From Candidatus Aminicenantota bacterium (GTDB taxonomy: Bacteria > Acidobacteriota > Aminicenantia > Aminicenantales > Aminicenantaceae), in contig WJMT01000070.1 of NCBI GenBank assembly GCA_014727835.1, forward strand, positions 79,464 through 143,463: a stretch of DNA of 64,000 bases. The letters are read 5' to 3'. The position numbers and the translations under genes were made by a program. Positions 1 through 7,955 of the stretch are shown piece after piece. The notes under the pieces were generated by a model, which saw only the letters and a program-made list of their open reading frames with translations, had not been told where the DNA came from and did no database searches. Positions within the stretch are counted from its first letter, which is position 1, and each line of letters opens with the position of its first letter.

Positions 1-66
1 CAAAGTCAAATGAACAAAGGCACTGATTTTGAGATCAGGTTTCCTTTGAATGAAAAATCACCTTAG
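1..66 (+). CDS. C-terminal tail of a sensor histidine kinase (partial)
   Basis: The first 21 codons, read in frame 1 to a TAG at 64-66, end in KGTDFEIRFPLNE. This matches the last strand of a histidine kinase ATPase (HATPase_c) domain, where the G2-box region is followed by G-T-x-F-x-I/V-x-F/L-P. The gene begins outside the window. It would be the ATP-binding catalytic end of a two-component sensor. The call rests on a short motif only, so the input domain and the exact family cannot be judged. Confidence 0.6.
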   Translation, partial: QSQMNKGTDFEIRFPLNEKSP

Positions 67-129
67 AATATCAAATATAAAGTCTGCGGATTTTTTGAAT
101 TTGTTTTGGTCTCAAACACAGGAAAAGAA

Positions 130-657
130 ATGATTTTTATCCTTTCCGGCCCTCGTCATTCAGGGAAAACCACTATTTTAAAAAAATCAATTCCTCTCCT
201 CAAGCAGATGAACATTCCGGTCCAGGGTTTTTTAAGTGTTCCTGTTTTTACAGGGACTCGAGTCAAAGGTTATGATCTTTTTGATCTCAAAAACAACACT
301 CATCACCCTTTTCTCAGGAGAAAAGGTCAAAAACACTGGCAAGAGGCCGGAAGGTTTTATTTTGTACCCTCAGGTTTGATCCGGGCTCAAGATCTGATAT
401 CCCAGCGCGAAAAAGGATTTTTGCTGATGGTGGACGAGATTGGCCCACAGGAAATAAAAAGGAGTGGACTATGGCCAGCACTGGAAACCGTGATTCCAAA
501 CAAAAACAGCGAACATTTGCTTGTGGTGGTGAGGAAGAGTTTGTTGAATGAATGTCTTGATTTAATAGGTTCAAATGAAATCAAAGTTTTTAACATTCAA
601 GAGCAAGATGTGGATCTCCGCTTATTGCAGACTTTGAAAAATCATTATAACAAATGA
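130..657 (+). CDS. THEP1-like nucleoside-triphosphatase
   Basis: A 175-residue P-loop protein. It opens with IFILSGPRHSGKTTILKK, a Walker A motif directly at the N-terminus as in the THEP1/DUF265 NTPase family, and has a Walker B-like segment LLMVDEIGPQE near residue 105, where the DEIG signature is typical of the family. Members hydrolyse NTPs; the cellular role is poorly defined. An in-frame TTG at 106 would add eight residues, but the ATG at 130 puts the P-loop at the usual distance from the start and follows AGGAAAAG. It lies 63 nt behind the histidine kinase tail on the same strand and may share its message. Confidence 0.75.
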   Translation: MIFILSGPRHSGKTTILKKSIPLLKQMNIPVQGFLSVPVFTGTRVKGYDLFDLKNNTHHPFLRRKGQKHWQEAGRFYFVPSGLIRAQDLISQREKGFLLMVDEIGPQEIKRSGLWPALETVIPNKNSEHLLVVVRKSLLNECLDLIGSNEIKVFNIQEQDVDLRLLQTLKNHYNK

Positions 658-671
658 GTCTTTTGAATTTC

Positions 672-699
672 TTGACTTATATCCGAAGACTGATATAAC
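672..699 (+). promoter_or_regulatory. Sigma-70 promoter of the M20 hydrolase/GGT pair
   Basis: TTGACT (672-677), a 16-nt spacer and TATAAC (694-699). It lies about 90 nt before the hydrolase start, with no other gene between. Confidence 0.6.
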
Positions 700-791
700 C
701 TTTATCTTCGAGCATATTCGAATCTTGTATGAGTGAGATGAATTTTTTTCGGGGAATGGAATCACAATCAAATCAATGGAGGAATAATTTC

Positions 792-2324
792 ATGAAACAG
801 AATCAAATCAAGTGTGTGTTCATTTGTGTTTTGATGGTTTTGTTTGTAGGATTCAGTCCGAACATCTTGACTTCAGCGAAAAAGAATAAAGAAAAGAGTT
901 CAGCCCTGGAATGGCTGAATCAACCTGAGGTCGTCCAAAGGTTTGGTGAAATATCAGACGCCATCTGGTCTTATGCTGAATTGGGAATGCAGGAATTCAA
1001 ATCGTCAAATTTACTAGCAGATGCTTTAGAGCAGGAAGGATTTACAGTGGAGCGTGGAGCTGCCGGGATTCCCACTTGTTTTGTGGCTTCCTATGGTTCT
1101 GGATCTCCTGTCATTGGAATTCTGGGTGAGTATGACGCTCTTCCCATGCTTTCTCAGAAAGGAAGAGTACCAGTAAAAGACCCTATTGTGGAGGGAGCTC
1201 CAGGACACGGATGCGGACATAACACTATGGGGACAGCAGCCGCAGCCGCAGCCATTGCTGTTAAGAAGGTTATGGATGAGTATGGAATCGCAGGGACGAT
1301 TAGAGTTTTTGGTTCTCCGGCTGAAGAAACACTGATCAGCCGGCCTTACATGGTGAGGGCGGGTTTGTTTGGTGATGTGGATGTGGTGATCGACAATCAC
1401 AATTCCACCATCTTAGCGACTGGTTATGGGACCAGCGGAAATGCCATGTTTTCCTCAGTGTTTACTTTCAAAGGAACCACTTCGCATGGCGCCTCTCCGT
1501 GGACAGCAAAAAGCGCCTTGGATGCAGTGGAGATCATGAATGTGGCTACCAATTATTTAAGGGAACATCTTTATTTTACATACAGGATGCATTATGTGGT
1601 CACAGAAGGGGGAGAAGCTCCCAATGTGGTTCCAGACAGAGCCAGTGTGTGGTACTTTGTGCGGAACAGCGACTCAAGACTTGAGGCAATGCATGATAAG
1701 GTCATCAACTGTGCCAAAGCCGGAGCATTGGCGACAGGAACTGAAATGGAATTCAGAGTGCTGTCTGCAGTCCATCAACGAAATACCAATAAAGCTTTAG
1801 CTGAGGTGATTCAGGAGAACATCGAAATGGTAGGAATGCCAAAGTGGTCAGAGGAAGAGATAGCATTTGCCAAACAGATTCAAAAGGAATTGGGAAGCTC
1901 AGAAGAAGGGATGCCCACTGAGACCAGAGATATCATTGATTTCAACAGAAGGAGGTTTGTGGGAGGAGGTTCTTCGGATGTGGGTGAAGTCACCAGAGTC
2001 GTTCCCACGGCAACACTCCTTTTTCCAGGAAGAGTTCCCGGCACTATTTCCCATCATTGGTCTGCTGTAGCGAGCAATTATGGATCCACTGCATGGAAAG
2101 GGCTGAATGCCGGAGCAAAGGTTATGGCAGCCACTGCTATTGACCTTTATCTGAATCAAGATCGATTGGCCAAGATCAAGGAAGAATTCGAAGCTTATGA
2201 AAAAGAACATCCCTATAAGCCTTTCCTGCCGGAAGATTCAATGCCTCCTCTTAAACTGAATCAGGAGCTGATGAAAAAGTGGAGGCCTCATATGGAAAAG
2301 CACTATTCAAAGCATCATAAATGA
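792..2324 (+). CDS. Secreted AbgB-like M20 family amidohydrolase
   Basis: A 510-residue zinc metallopeptidase-fold hydrolase of the M20/AbgB type, the family of the p-aminobenzoyl-glutamate hydrolase B subunit and related amidases. The metal-site motifs GEYDALP (about residue 110) and GHGCGHN (about 140) are present, followed by a PAEE segment. The mature enzyme probably works outside the inner membrane: residues 1-30 form a signal peptide (positive MKQNQIK, then a hydrophobic stretch ending near LTSA). The start at 792 has GGAGGAAT about 6 nt upstream; an upstream in-frame ATG at 729 lacks one and would bury the signal peptide. Gamma-glutamyltransferase follows after 24 nt, so the pair plausibly clips amide- or gamma-linked glutamate compounds for uptake. 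The substrate is inferred, not shown. Confidence 0.85.
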   Translation: MKQNQIKCVFICVLMVLFVGFSPNILTSAKKNKEKSSALEWLNQPEVVQRFGEISDAIWSYAELGMQEFKSSNLLADALEQEGFTVERGAAGIPTCFVASYGSGSPVIGILGEYDALPMLSQKGRVPVKDPIVEGAPGHGCGHNTMGTAAAAAAIAVKKVMDEYGIAGTIRVFGSPAEETLISRPYMVRAGLFGDVDVVIDNHNSTILATGYGTSGNAMFSSVFTFKGTTSHGASPWTAKSALDAVEIMNVATNYLREHLYFTYRMHYVVTEGGEAPNVVPDRASVWYFVRNSDSRLEAMHDKVINCAKAGALATGTEMEFRVLSAVHQRNTNKALAEVIQENIEMVGMPKWSEEEIAFAKQIQKELGSSEEGMPTETRDIIDFNRRRFVGGGSSDVGEVTRVVPTATLLFPGRVPGTISHHWSAVASNYGSTAWKGLNAGAKVMAATAIDLYLNQDRLAKIKEEFEAYEKEHPYKPFLPEDSMPPLKLNQELMKKWRPHMEKHYSKHHK

Positions 2325-2348
2325 GAGATGTTTTTAAGGAGGATGATC

Positions 2349-4223
2349 ATGATCGATCCTAAACAGAATAAATTGAAAACGTTTGGTATTTTGAGTCTGT
2401 TTTTTGCGGTTTTGCTTTTCAATCCCCAGTTTTCCTTAAGTCAGACACAGAAGCCGATTCTTCACGGGAAACATTGGGTGGCTATCACAGGAAAACCATT
2501 AGGAGCGACAGCAGGAGCAAAAATATTTGAGAAAGGAGGAAATGCAGTGGATGCCTCCTGTGCTATGCTGGCTGCTGTATGCACCATGTATGACGTGTTG
2601 AGCTGGGGAGGAGAAACACAAGCACTCATCTACAATCCTCAAACCAAAAAGGTCATTGGAATCAATGCTCTTGGAGTGGCTCCAACAGGCGCGACTCCTG
2701 AATTTTTCAAAGAAAAAGGACTGGAATATCCTCCTGCTTATGGACCCTTAGCTGCTGTAACTCCGGGAAATCCAGGAGGACTCATGACCATGCTGGCTGA
2801 ATTTGGGACTATGAGTCTCAAACAGGTGCTTGAGCCTGCTATGGAGATGGCAGCGGGTTATCCAGTTGAAAAGGAACTGGTGAGTCGAATAGAGAGGAGT
2901 AAAGACCGAATAAAAAAATGGCCTTATTCCAAAAAAGTACTGCTTCCGAACTTGGGGCAGGAACATGAAGCCCCTCAAGTCGGGGAAATATTTGTCCAAA
3001 AAGATCTTCTGAATACCTTGAAAAAATTAGTAGAAGCCGAAGAAACAGCATTGAATCAGGGGAAGACCCGGAAGCAGGCAATCTATGCGGCTTATGACAG
3101 ATTTTACAAAGGAGATATCGCAGATGAATTTGTCAGAGGATGCCAGGAACAGGGAGGACTTATCACCAAAAAGGACCTGGAAAACTGGCAGGTTTATCTT
3201 GAGGAACCTGTGATGACCACATACAAAGAGATTGAAGTGTATAAATTAACCTGCTGGGTTCAGGGGCCTGTGATGCTTCAAATGCTGAATATGCTGGAAA
3301 ACATAGACCTGAAAGAAATGGGATACAACAGTGTCAATTACATCCACACTTTGTATCAAGTCATGAATCTGGCTTATGCTGACAGGGATTTCTATTACGG
3401 AGATCCTTATTTTCCTCCGGAAGAACCCATCAAAGGGCTTCTGTCCAAAGAATACGCCAAACAAAGATTGAACATATTGAATTGGAATGTCAATGATCCA
3501 GATGTGAAGCCAGGAAATCCTTATCCCTTTGAAGGCAGGACCAATCCGTACCTGGATCTGGTGGAAAAATGGTCGAATGTAGGCCATGAAAAGAAACAAA
3601 TGACAGACCTTGAAATTCAAACCTTTGAATCGGATTTTTTCGCTGGTACAACTTCTATTCAGGCAGCGGATGAGAATGGCTGGGTGGTCTCCATCACTCC
3701 AAGCGGAGGGTGGATTCCCGCTTGCATTGCCGGTGAAACCGGGATAGGAATGAGTCAAAGAATGCAGAGTTTTGTTCTGGAGAAAGAAAAGAACCCGTTT
3801 AATGTGCTGACGCCTGGAAAAAGACCAAGGGCCACGCTCACTCCCGGAATGGCTTTGAAGGAGGGCAAGCCTTTTCTTTCTTTTGCAGTCCAAGGAGGAG
3901 ATACACAAGATCAGAACCTTGTTCAATTTTTCTTAAATATGACCGAGTTTGATATGAATGTACAGGAAGCGTGTGAAGCGCCTAATATTGTCAGCTATCA
4001 AATGCAGAGTTCTTTTGGTGAACATACCGCACGTCCTGGAAGATTGACTCTCAACACCAGCACACCCGAGGATATCATTAAGATCCTTGAAAATATGGGA
4101 TATGACATAAACAAAAGAGATCGGACATCTGGGCCTATCAATGCCATTTATTTTGATTGGAAGCACGGAACATTCTGGGGAGGAGCCAGCAATTACGGAG
4201 ATGATTATGGAATCGCCTGGTGA
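2349..4223 (+). CDS. Secreted gamma-glutamyltransferase
   Basis: A 624-residue member of the Ntn-hydrolase GGT family, which transfers or hydrolyses gamma-glutamyl groups from glutathione and related peptides. The pro-enzyme is cut before a threonine nucleophile, here most likely the first or second Thr of FFAGTTSIQAADENG (about residue 440). The small-subunit region downstream carries the expected PGKRPRATLTPGM and FAVQGGDTQDQ segments. Residues 8-32 are a signal peptide, so it is periplasmic or secreted. AAGGAGG at 2336-2342 sits 6 nt before the ATG at 2349 and overrides an in-frame ATG at 2328. It shares an operon with the M20 hydrolase. Length is slightly above the usual 550-590. Confidence 0.92.
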   Translation: MIDPKQNKLKTFGILSLFFAVLLFNPQFSLSQTQKPILHGKHWVAITGKPLGATAGAKIFEKGGNAVDASCAMLAAVCTMYDVLSWGGETQALIYNPQTKKVIGINALGVAPTGATPEFFKEKGLEYPPAYGPLAAVTPGNPGGLMTMLAEFGTMSLKQVLEPAMEMAAGYPVEKELVSRIERSKDRIKKWPYSKKVLLPNLGQEHEAPQVGEIFVQKDLLNTLKKLVEAEETALNQGKTRKQAIYAAYDRFYKGDIADEFVRGCQEQGGLITKKDLENWQVYLEEPVMTTYKEIEVYKLTCWVQGPVMLQMLNMLENIDLKEMGYNSVNYIHTLYQVMNLAYADRDFYYGDPYFPPEEPIKGLLSKEYAKQRLNILNWNVNDPDVKPGNPYPFEGRTNPYLDLVEKWSNVGHEKKQMTDLEIQTFESDFFAGTTSIQAADENGWVVSITPSGGWIPACIAGETGIGMSQRMQSFVLEKEKNPFNVLTPGKRPRATLTPGMALKEGKPFLSFAVQGGDTQDQNLVQFFLNMTEFDMNVQEACEAPNIVSYQMQSSFGEHTARPGRLTLNTSTPEDIIKILENMGYDINKRDRTSGPINAIYFDWKHGTFWGGASNYGDDYGIAW

Positions 4224-4255
4224 GGTGAAAGGCCTTGGAAAATTCGTTTTTAACC

Positions 4256-4283
4256 TTGACTTTAAATAAGATCCTGATATAAA
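4256..4283 (+). promoter_or_regulatory. Sigma-70 promoter of the alpha/beta hydrolase-like gene
   Basis: TTGACT (4256-4261), a 16-nt spacer and TATAAA (4278-4283), about 45 nt before the start. The spacer end and -10 (CTGATATAA) resemble those of the promoter at 672-699. Confidence 0.6.
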
Positions 4284-4328
4284 TAGATTGTTTGATTCCT
4301 GGATACATCAACTGAGGGAGAAGCCTCA

Positions 4329-5192
4329 ATGGGGGAGGACAATATAAAAATCAGCACAAACACTGAATTGTTCAAGACATTTGATGACATCAAACTTTTT
4401 GAACAATCGTTCACCCCGGAAAAAGATATCAAAGGGATCATTGTTCTCATCCATGGCTTAACAGAGCACAGCGGGAGTTACATCAAGGTTTCAAAAACTT
4501 TCGCTAAGCACAAGTACGCGGTCAATTTGTTTGACCTTAGAGGCCACGGAAAGTCAGATGGACCGTTTGCCTTTATGGATTCGTTTGAAGATTTTCTGGA
4601 TGACCTTTCCGTGTTTTTAAACATTGTAAAGGACAGATACCCAAAAAAACCTGTTTTTTTGTTTGGTCAAGGAATGGGTGGGATTCTTTCAACACTCTAT
4701 GTCATAGAAAACAAACCAGATATCAGGGGATTGATCCTGAGTGCTCCGGCTCTCCAACTCAATGGTTTGATCTCTCCCATTTTGCAAAGATTTGCCATGC
4801 TGCTGGGAAGATTAATCCCCAGATGGCCTCTTATCGAAATCAAACCCTCTTTGGTTTCCAAAGATCCCATAGTGGTCCAAGCCTATGAGAAGGATCCCCT
4901 CGTTTATCATGGAAAGATCTATGCCCGAACCTGCTTGGAGCTTATACGCGCATCCAAGAAAGTGAACCAGCAAGCAAATGAGATCAAGCCTCCTGTGTTC
5001 ATCGTTCATGGACGGGAAGATCTCTTATTTGACCATGAAGGAAGCAGCCAGTTTTTTCAAAAACTCAATTCGCCTGATAAGTTTCTTCAGATTTATAAAG
5101 GACTTTCACATTATTTGTTGTTTGGTTCTCAAGGTCGCAAAGTCATAGAAGACATCATCCAGTGGGCTGACTCTCACGTCAGGTCTTCTTAA
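4329..5192 (+). CDS. Monoacylglycerol lipase-like alpha/beta hydrolase lacking the nucleophile serine
   Basis: 287 residues with the fold signatures of the lysophospholipase/monoacylglycerol lipase family: IVLIHGLTEHSGSY (oxyanion loop, about residue 37), FDLRGHGKSDGP, and a late HGREDLLFDHEG acid site plus the GLSHY histidine. The nucleophile elbow, normally G-H/Q-S-M-G-G, reads FGQGMGG (about residue 117; codons GGT CAA GGA ATG GGT GGG), so serine is replaced by glycine while Asp and His remain. It is cytoplasmic, with no signal peptide. Classic ester hydrolysis should be impaired; it may be a pseudo-enzyme or act by another route. The reading frame is intact and codon use is normal, so it does not look like a decaying gene. 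Confidence 0.85.
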   Translation: MGEDNIKISTNTELFKTFDDIKLFEQSFTPEKDIKGIIVLIHGLTEHSGSYIKVSKTFAKHKYAVNLFDLRGHGKSDGPFAFMDSFEDFLDDLSVFLNIVKDRYPKKPVFLFGQGMGGILSTLYVIENKPDIRGLILSAPALQLNGLISPILQRFAMLLGRLIPRWPLIEIKPSLVSKDPIVVQAYEKDPLVYHGKIYARTCLELIRASKKVNQQANEIKPPVFIVHGREDLLFDHEGSSQFFQKLNSPDKFLQIYKGLSHYLLFGSQGRKVIEDIIQWADSHVRSS

Positions 5193-5207
5193 AAAGCAAG
5201 ACTGTTC

Positions 5208-7934
5208 TTATTTGTACCAGTGGTCTTTGAGTATGGAGCTTTTTTTAGTGATTTCTGTTCCGTCCACACAGAGTTTGAAGAGGTAATCTCCACATCTGAC
5301 AGGTTCGTATGAATAGTCCACATCAATCTCCATATTGTATCCATATGATCGGTACATTTTGATGCGCTCTCGGATCATCTTTTTCTCTTCGGGTGTTCTT
5401 TCTTTTCTTTGAGTCATGTTCCAGAGGATCTGATTCAGTCCGGCTTTATTGGTGCCTTTGATTTCATTGATCATGAAACCGCCTTTATAGACCTGCAGTT
5501 TGACATCATTTTCTGCGGGCTTTTTCAGGTAGTAGTTGATCACAAGTCCTCTGCGTTCACTTTCCCCATTGAAATTGGATGAGCTGTAATTGATGTTTTT
5601 ATTGCTGATCCATTTCACCTTAGGTTCAATGTCAAATAAGTGGACATCTTTTTCCAATACAGATTTGGATAGCTGCTGTAAGAAGGTGATATCTGTGATG
5701 AAAATGCCCCGTCCGTGTGTGGCCACTACCAGGTCATTTTCCCTGGAATGGATGACCAAGTCATGGACCGGCTGAGTAGGCATATCCCCTTTCATCTTAT
5801 TCCAGCTCTGGCCAGCATCTAGAGATACATAAACAGCAAATTCGGTTCCTACAAACAGCAAATCAGGATTGGTATGATCCTCTTTGACTACATTTATGGG
5901 TTCCTCAGGAAGACCAGCCGAGATATCAGTCCAAGTCTTTCCAAAATCTTCAGTTTTGTAAAGAAAAGCTCTGAAATCGTCCCTTCTGTAACCAGTGTAT
6001 GAGACATATGCTGTGCCGGGAAAATGATGAGATGCCGTTACTCTGCTGACCCAATATCCGGGATTTCCTGTTATATTCTGATTCAATTGAGTCCAATCTT
6101 TTCCCATGTTTTTGGTCATCCAGACATTGCCGTCATCTGTACCGACCCACAGAAGTCCCAGTACAAGAGGGGATTCATCAAAGGAAGTTATGGTGCAGTA
6201 CTGGATGTTTCCGTCTCCGCCTTTTCCAGTGGTTAGTTTTTCAGGGTCGTTTGTGGTCAAGTCCGGACTGATCACTTCCCATGATTCTCCTCTAAAAGAA
6301 GACCGGACAACTTTATTGCCGCAGTGATAGATCACGTCACTGTTGTGAGAAGAGACCAGGATCGGTGAGTTCCAATTCCATCTCATATCCCTGTCTATAT
6401 TCCGATATGCAATGCTTTTGGTTTCTCCGGTGAGCAAATCTGTTCTCTGGAGAGGCCCGAATTGAGATTCATTGTACAGGTATCTGTTGTTTTTCCAATC
6501 AAACACATTGTACATTCCATCTCCTCCGCCCACTCTCTGCCAGTCTTCGAACCGGATAGGACTGTAGTCGCGTTTGGTGTGAGGACCCATTTGAGATCCG
6601 TTATCCTGGAGGCCTCCAGCCACATTGTATGGGTAGGACATATCCACTCCCACAGCATAAAACTGGGCTAAAGGAATGTTATCTGGATGATACCAGTGCT
6701 TCCCTCCGTCATAGGTGATCCCCATACCATGGTCATACCCCAACCACATATGTTCAGAATTTTTGGGATTTATCCATAAGGCATGATCGTCGCCACCAAA
6801 TCCGAGAGGCCGTCTCTCCCATGTTTTTCCGCCGTCATAAGTTCCCCATGAAGCAGCGCTCAACACATGCACCACCTGGTCATCATTGGGATCGATGATG
6901 ATCTGACCGTAATAATAAGCAGGGCGTCCGCCAATGCTTTGACCGTCCGGGCTGACCTTTTTCCAAGTCTTGCCCGCATCATCTGACCGATAGACTTCTC
7001 CACCGATCATTCCTTCACTGGATTGATCATTCAGGAGCTCTTGATATCGTTCTTCATCAGACATTCCGGATTTGTTGGCATTTTCAATCGTGGCGTACAC
7101 AATATTCGGATTTTTTCGATACACATCAAGACCGATACGCCCCAGCATCCCCTCCGGAAGACCGCCTCCGAGTTTTGTCCAGGTTTCTCCGGCATTTGTG
7201 GATTTGTAGATCCGGCTGCCCGGACCTCCCAGGTTAAAAGTGTAGGGCTTTCTGACTTTATCATAAGTGGCTGCATAGAGAATATCGGGATTTGTTGGGT
7301 CCATGACACAGTCCACCACTCCGATTTGTTTTCCTCTGATCTTCATGTCTAAGACCTTTTTCCAGGTTTTTCCCCCGTCTTCTGTTTTGTAAAGTCCCCG
7401 TTCGGGATTTTCTGAATAAAGATGGCCCAGTGCAGCTACATACAGGATATCCGGATTTGTGGGATGGATCTCTATGGCGCCGATATGATGAGATTCTTTC
7501 AATCCCATGTTTGTCCAGGTTTTTCCTGCATCTGTGGACTTGTACATTCCATCTCCCCAGTAAGAGCTTCGGCTGTTGTTTGCTTCTCCGGTTCCTACCC
7601 ATATGATTTCTGGGTGAGACGGAGATACAGCCACGTCTCCGATAGAGAAAACGTTTTGATTGGTGAAAAGAGGTTTGAAAGTGATCCCATTGTCTGTTGT
7701 TTTCCACAGTCCTCCACTTGCGGTAGCCGCATAGAACGTATGGGGTTCTTTTTCACACCAGGCAAAATCCACATATCTGCCCCCCTGGCGAGTCGGTCCG
7801 ATTTCACGGTATTTCACACGATTTGAAAAATTCTCTTCCATTGCCTGGCTGAACAGCATGACACTGCTGACCAAAAACAGACAGACCAGCAGTCCAGCAG
7901 TCCGATAAAACACATTCTTTTTTTGAATTCGCAT
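5208..7934 (-). CDS. Secreted Asp-box (BNR/sortilin-like) beta-propeller protein
   Basis: 908 residues beginning with a signal peptide (about 1-32). Roughly ten or eleven Asp boxes (S/T-x-D-x-G-x-T-W) recur through residues 60-740, for example KSTDAGKTW, KTEDGGKTW, RSDDAGKTW and KTEDFGKTW. This is the repeat pattern of VPS10/sortilin and sialidase propellers, here probably two linked propellers. A C-terminal region of about 150 residues has no repeats. Such proteins are common in peptide-degrading environmental bacteria; binding or hydrolysis of extracellular polymers is possible, but no catalytic residues can be assigned. GAGGAGG precedes the ATG. The TonB receptor gene ends 21 nt upstream, so the two are probably co-transcribed. 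Confidence 0.85.
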   Translation of the reverse strand: MRIQKKNVFYRTAGLLVCLFLVSSVMLFSQAMEENFSNRVKYREIGPTRQGGRYVDFAWCEKEPHTFYAATASGGLWKTTDNGITFKPLFTNQNVFSIGDVAVSPSHPEIIWVGTGEANNSRSSYWGDGMYKSTDAGKTWTNMGLKESHHIGAIEIHPTNPDILYVAALGHLYSENPERGLYKTEDGGKTWKKVLDMKIRGKQIGVVDCVMDPTNPDILYAATYDKVRKPYTFNLGGPGSRIYKSTNAGETWTKLGGGLPEGMLGRIGLDVYRKNPNIVYATIENANKSGMSDEERYQELLNDQSSEGMIGGEVYRSDDAGKTWKKVSPDGQSIGGRPAYYYGQIIIDPNDDQVVHVLSAASWGTYDGGKTWERRPLGFGGDDHALWINPKNSEHMWLGYDHGMGITYDGGKHWYHPDNIPLAQFYAVGVDMSYPYNVAGGLQDNGSQMGPHTKRDYSPIRFEDWQRVGGGDGMYNVFDWKNNRYLYNESQFGPLQRTDLLTGETKSIAYRNIDRDMRWNWNSPILVSSHNSDVIYHCGNKVVRSSFRGESWEVISPDLTTNDPEKLTTGKGGDGNIQYCTITSFDESPLVLGLLWVGTDDGNVWMTKNMGKDWTQLNQNITGNPGYWVSRVTASHHFPGTAYVSYTGYRRDDFRAFLYKTEDFGKTWTDISAGLPEEPINVVKEDHTNPDLLFVGTEFAVYVSLDAGQSWNKMKGDMPTQPVHDLVIHSRENDLVVATHGRGIFITDITFLQQLSKSVLEKDVHLFDIEPKVKWISNKNINYSSSNFNGESERRGLVINYYLKKPAENDVKLQVYKGGFMINEIKGTNKAGLNQILWNMTQRKERTPEEKKMIRERIKMYRSYGYNMEIDVDYSYEPVRCGDYLFKLCVDGTEITKKSSILKDHWYK

Positions 7935-7955
7935 AACTCCTCCTCGTTATTTTTT

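Noticed and set aside
3246..3926. 226-codon minus-strand frame
   Set aside because: Antisense to gamma-glutamyltransferase.
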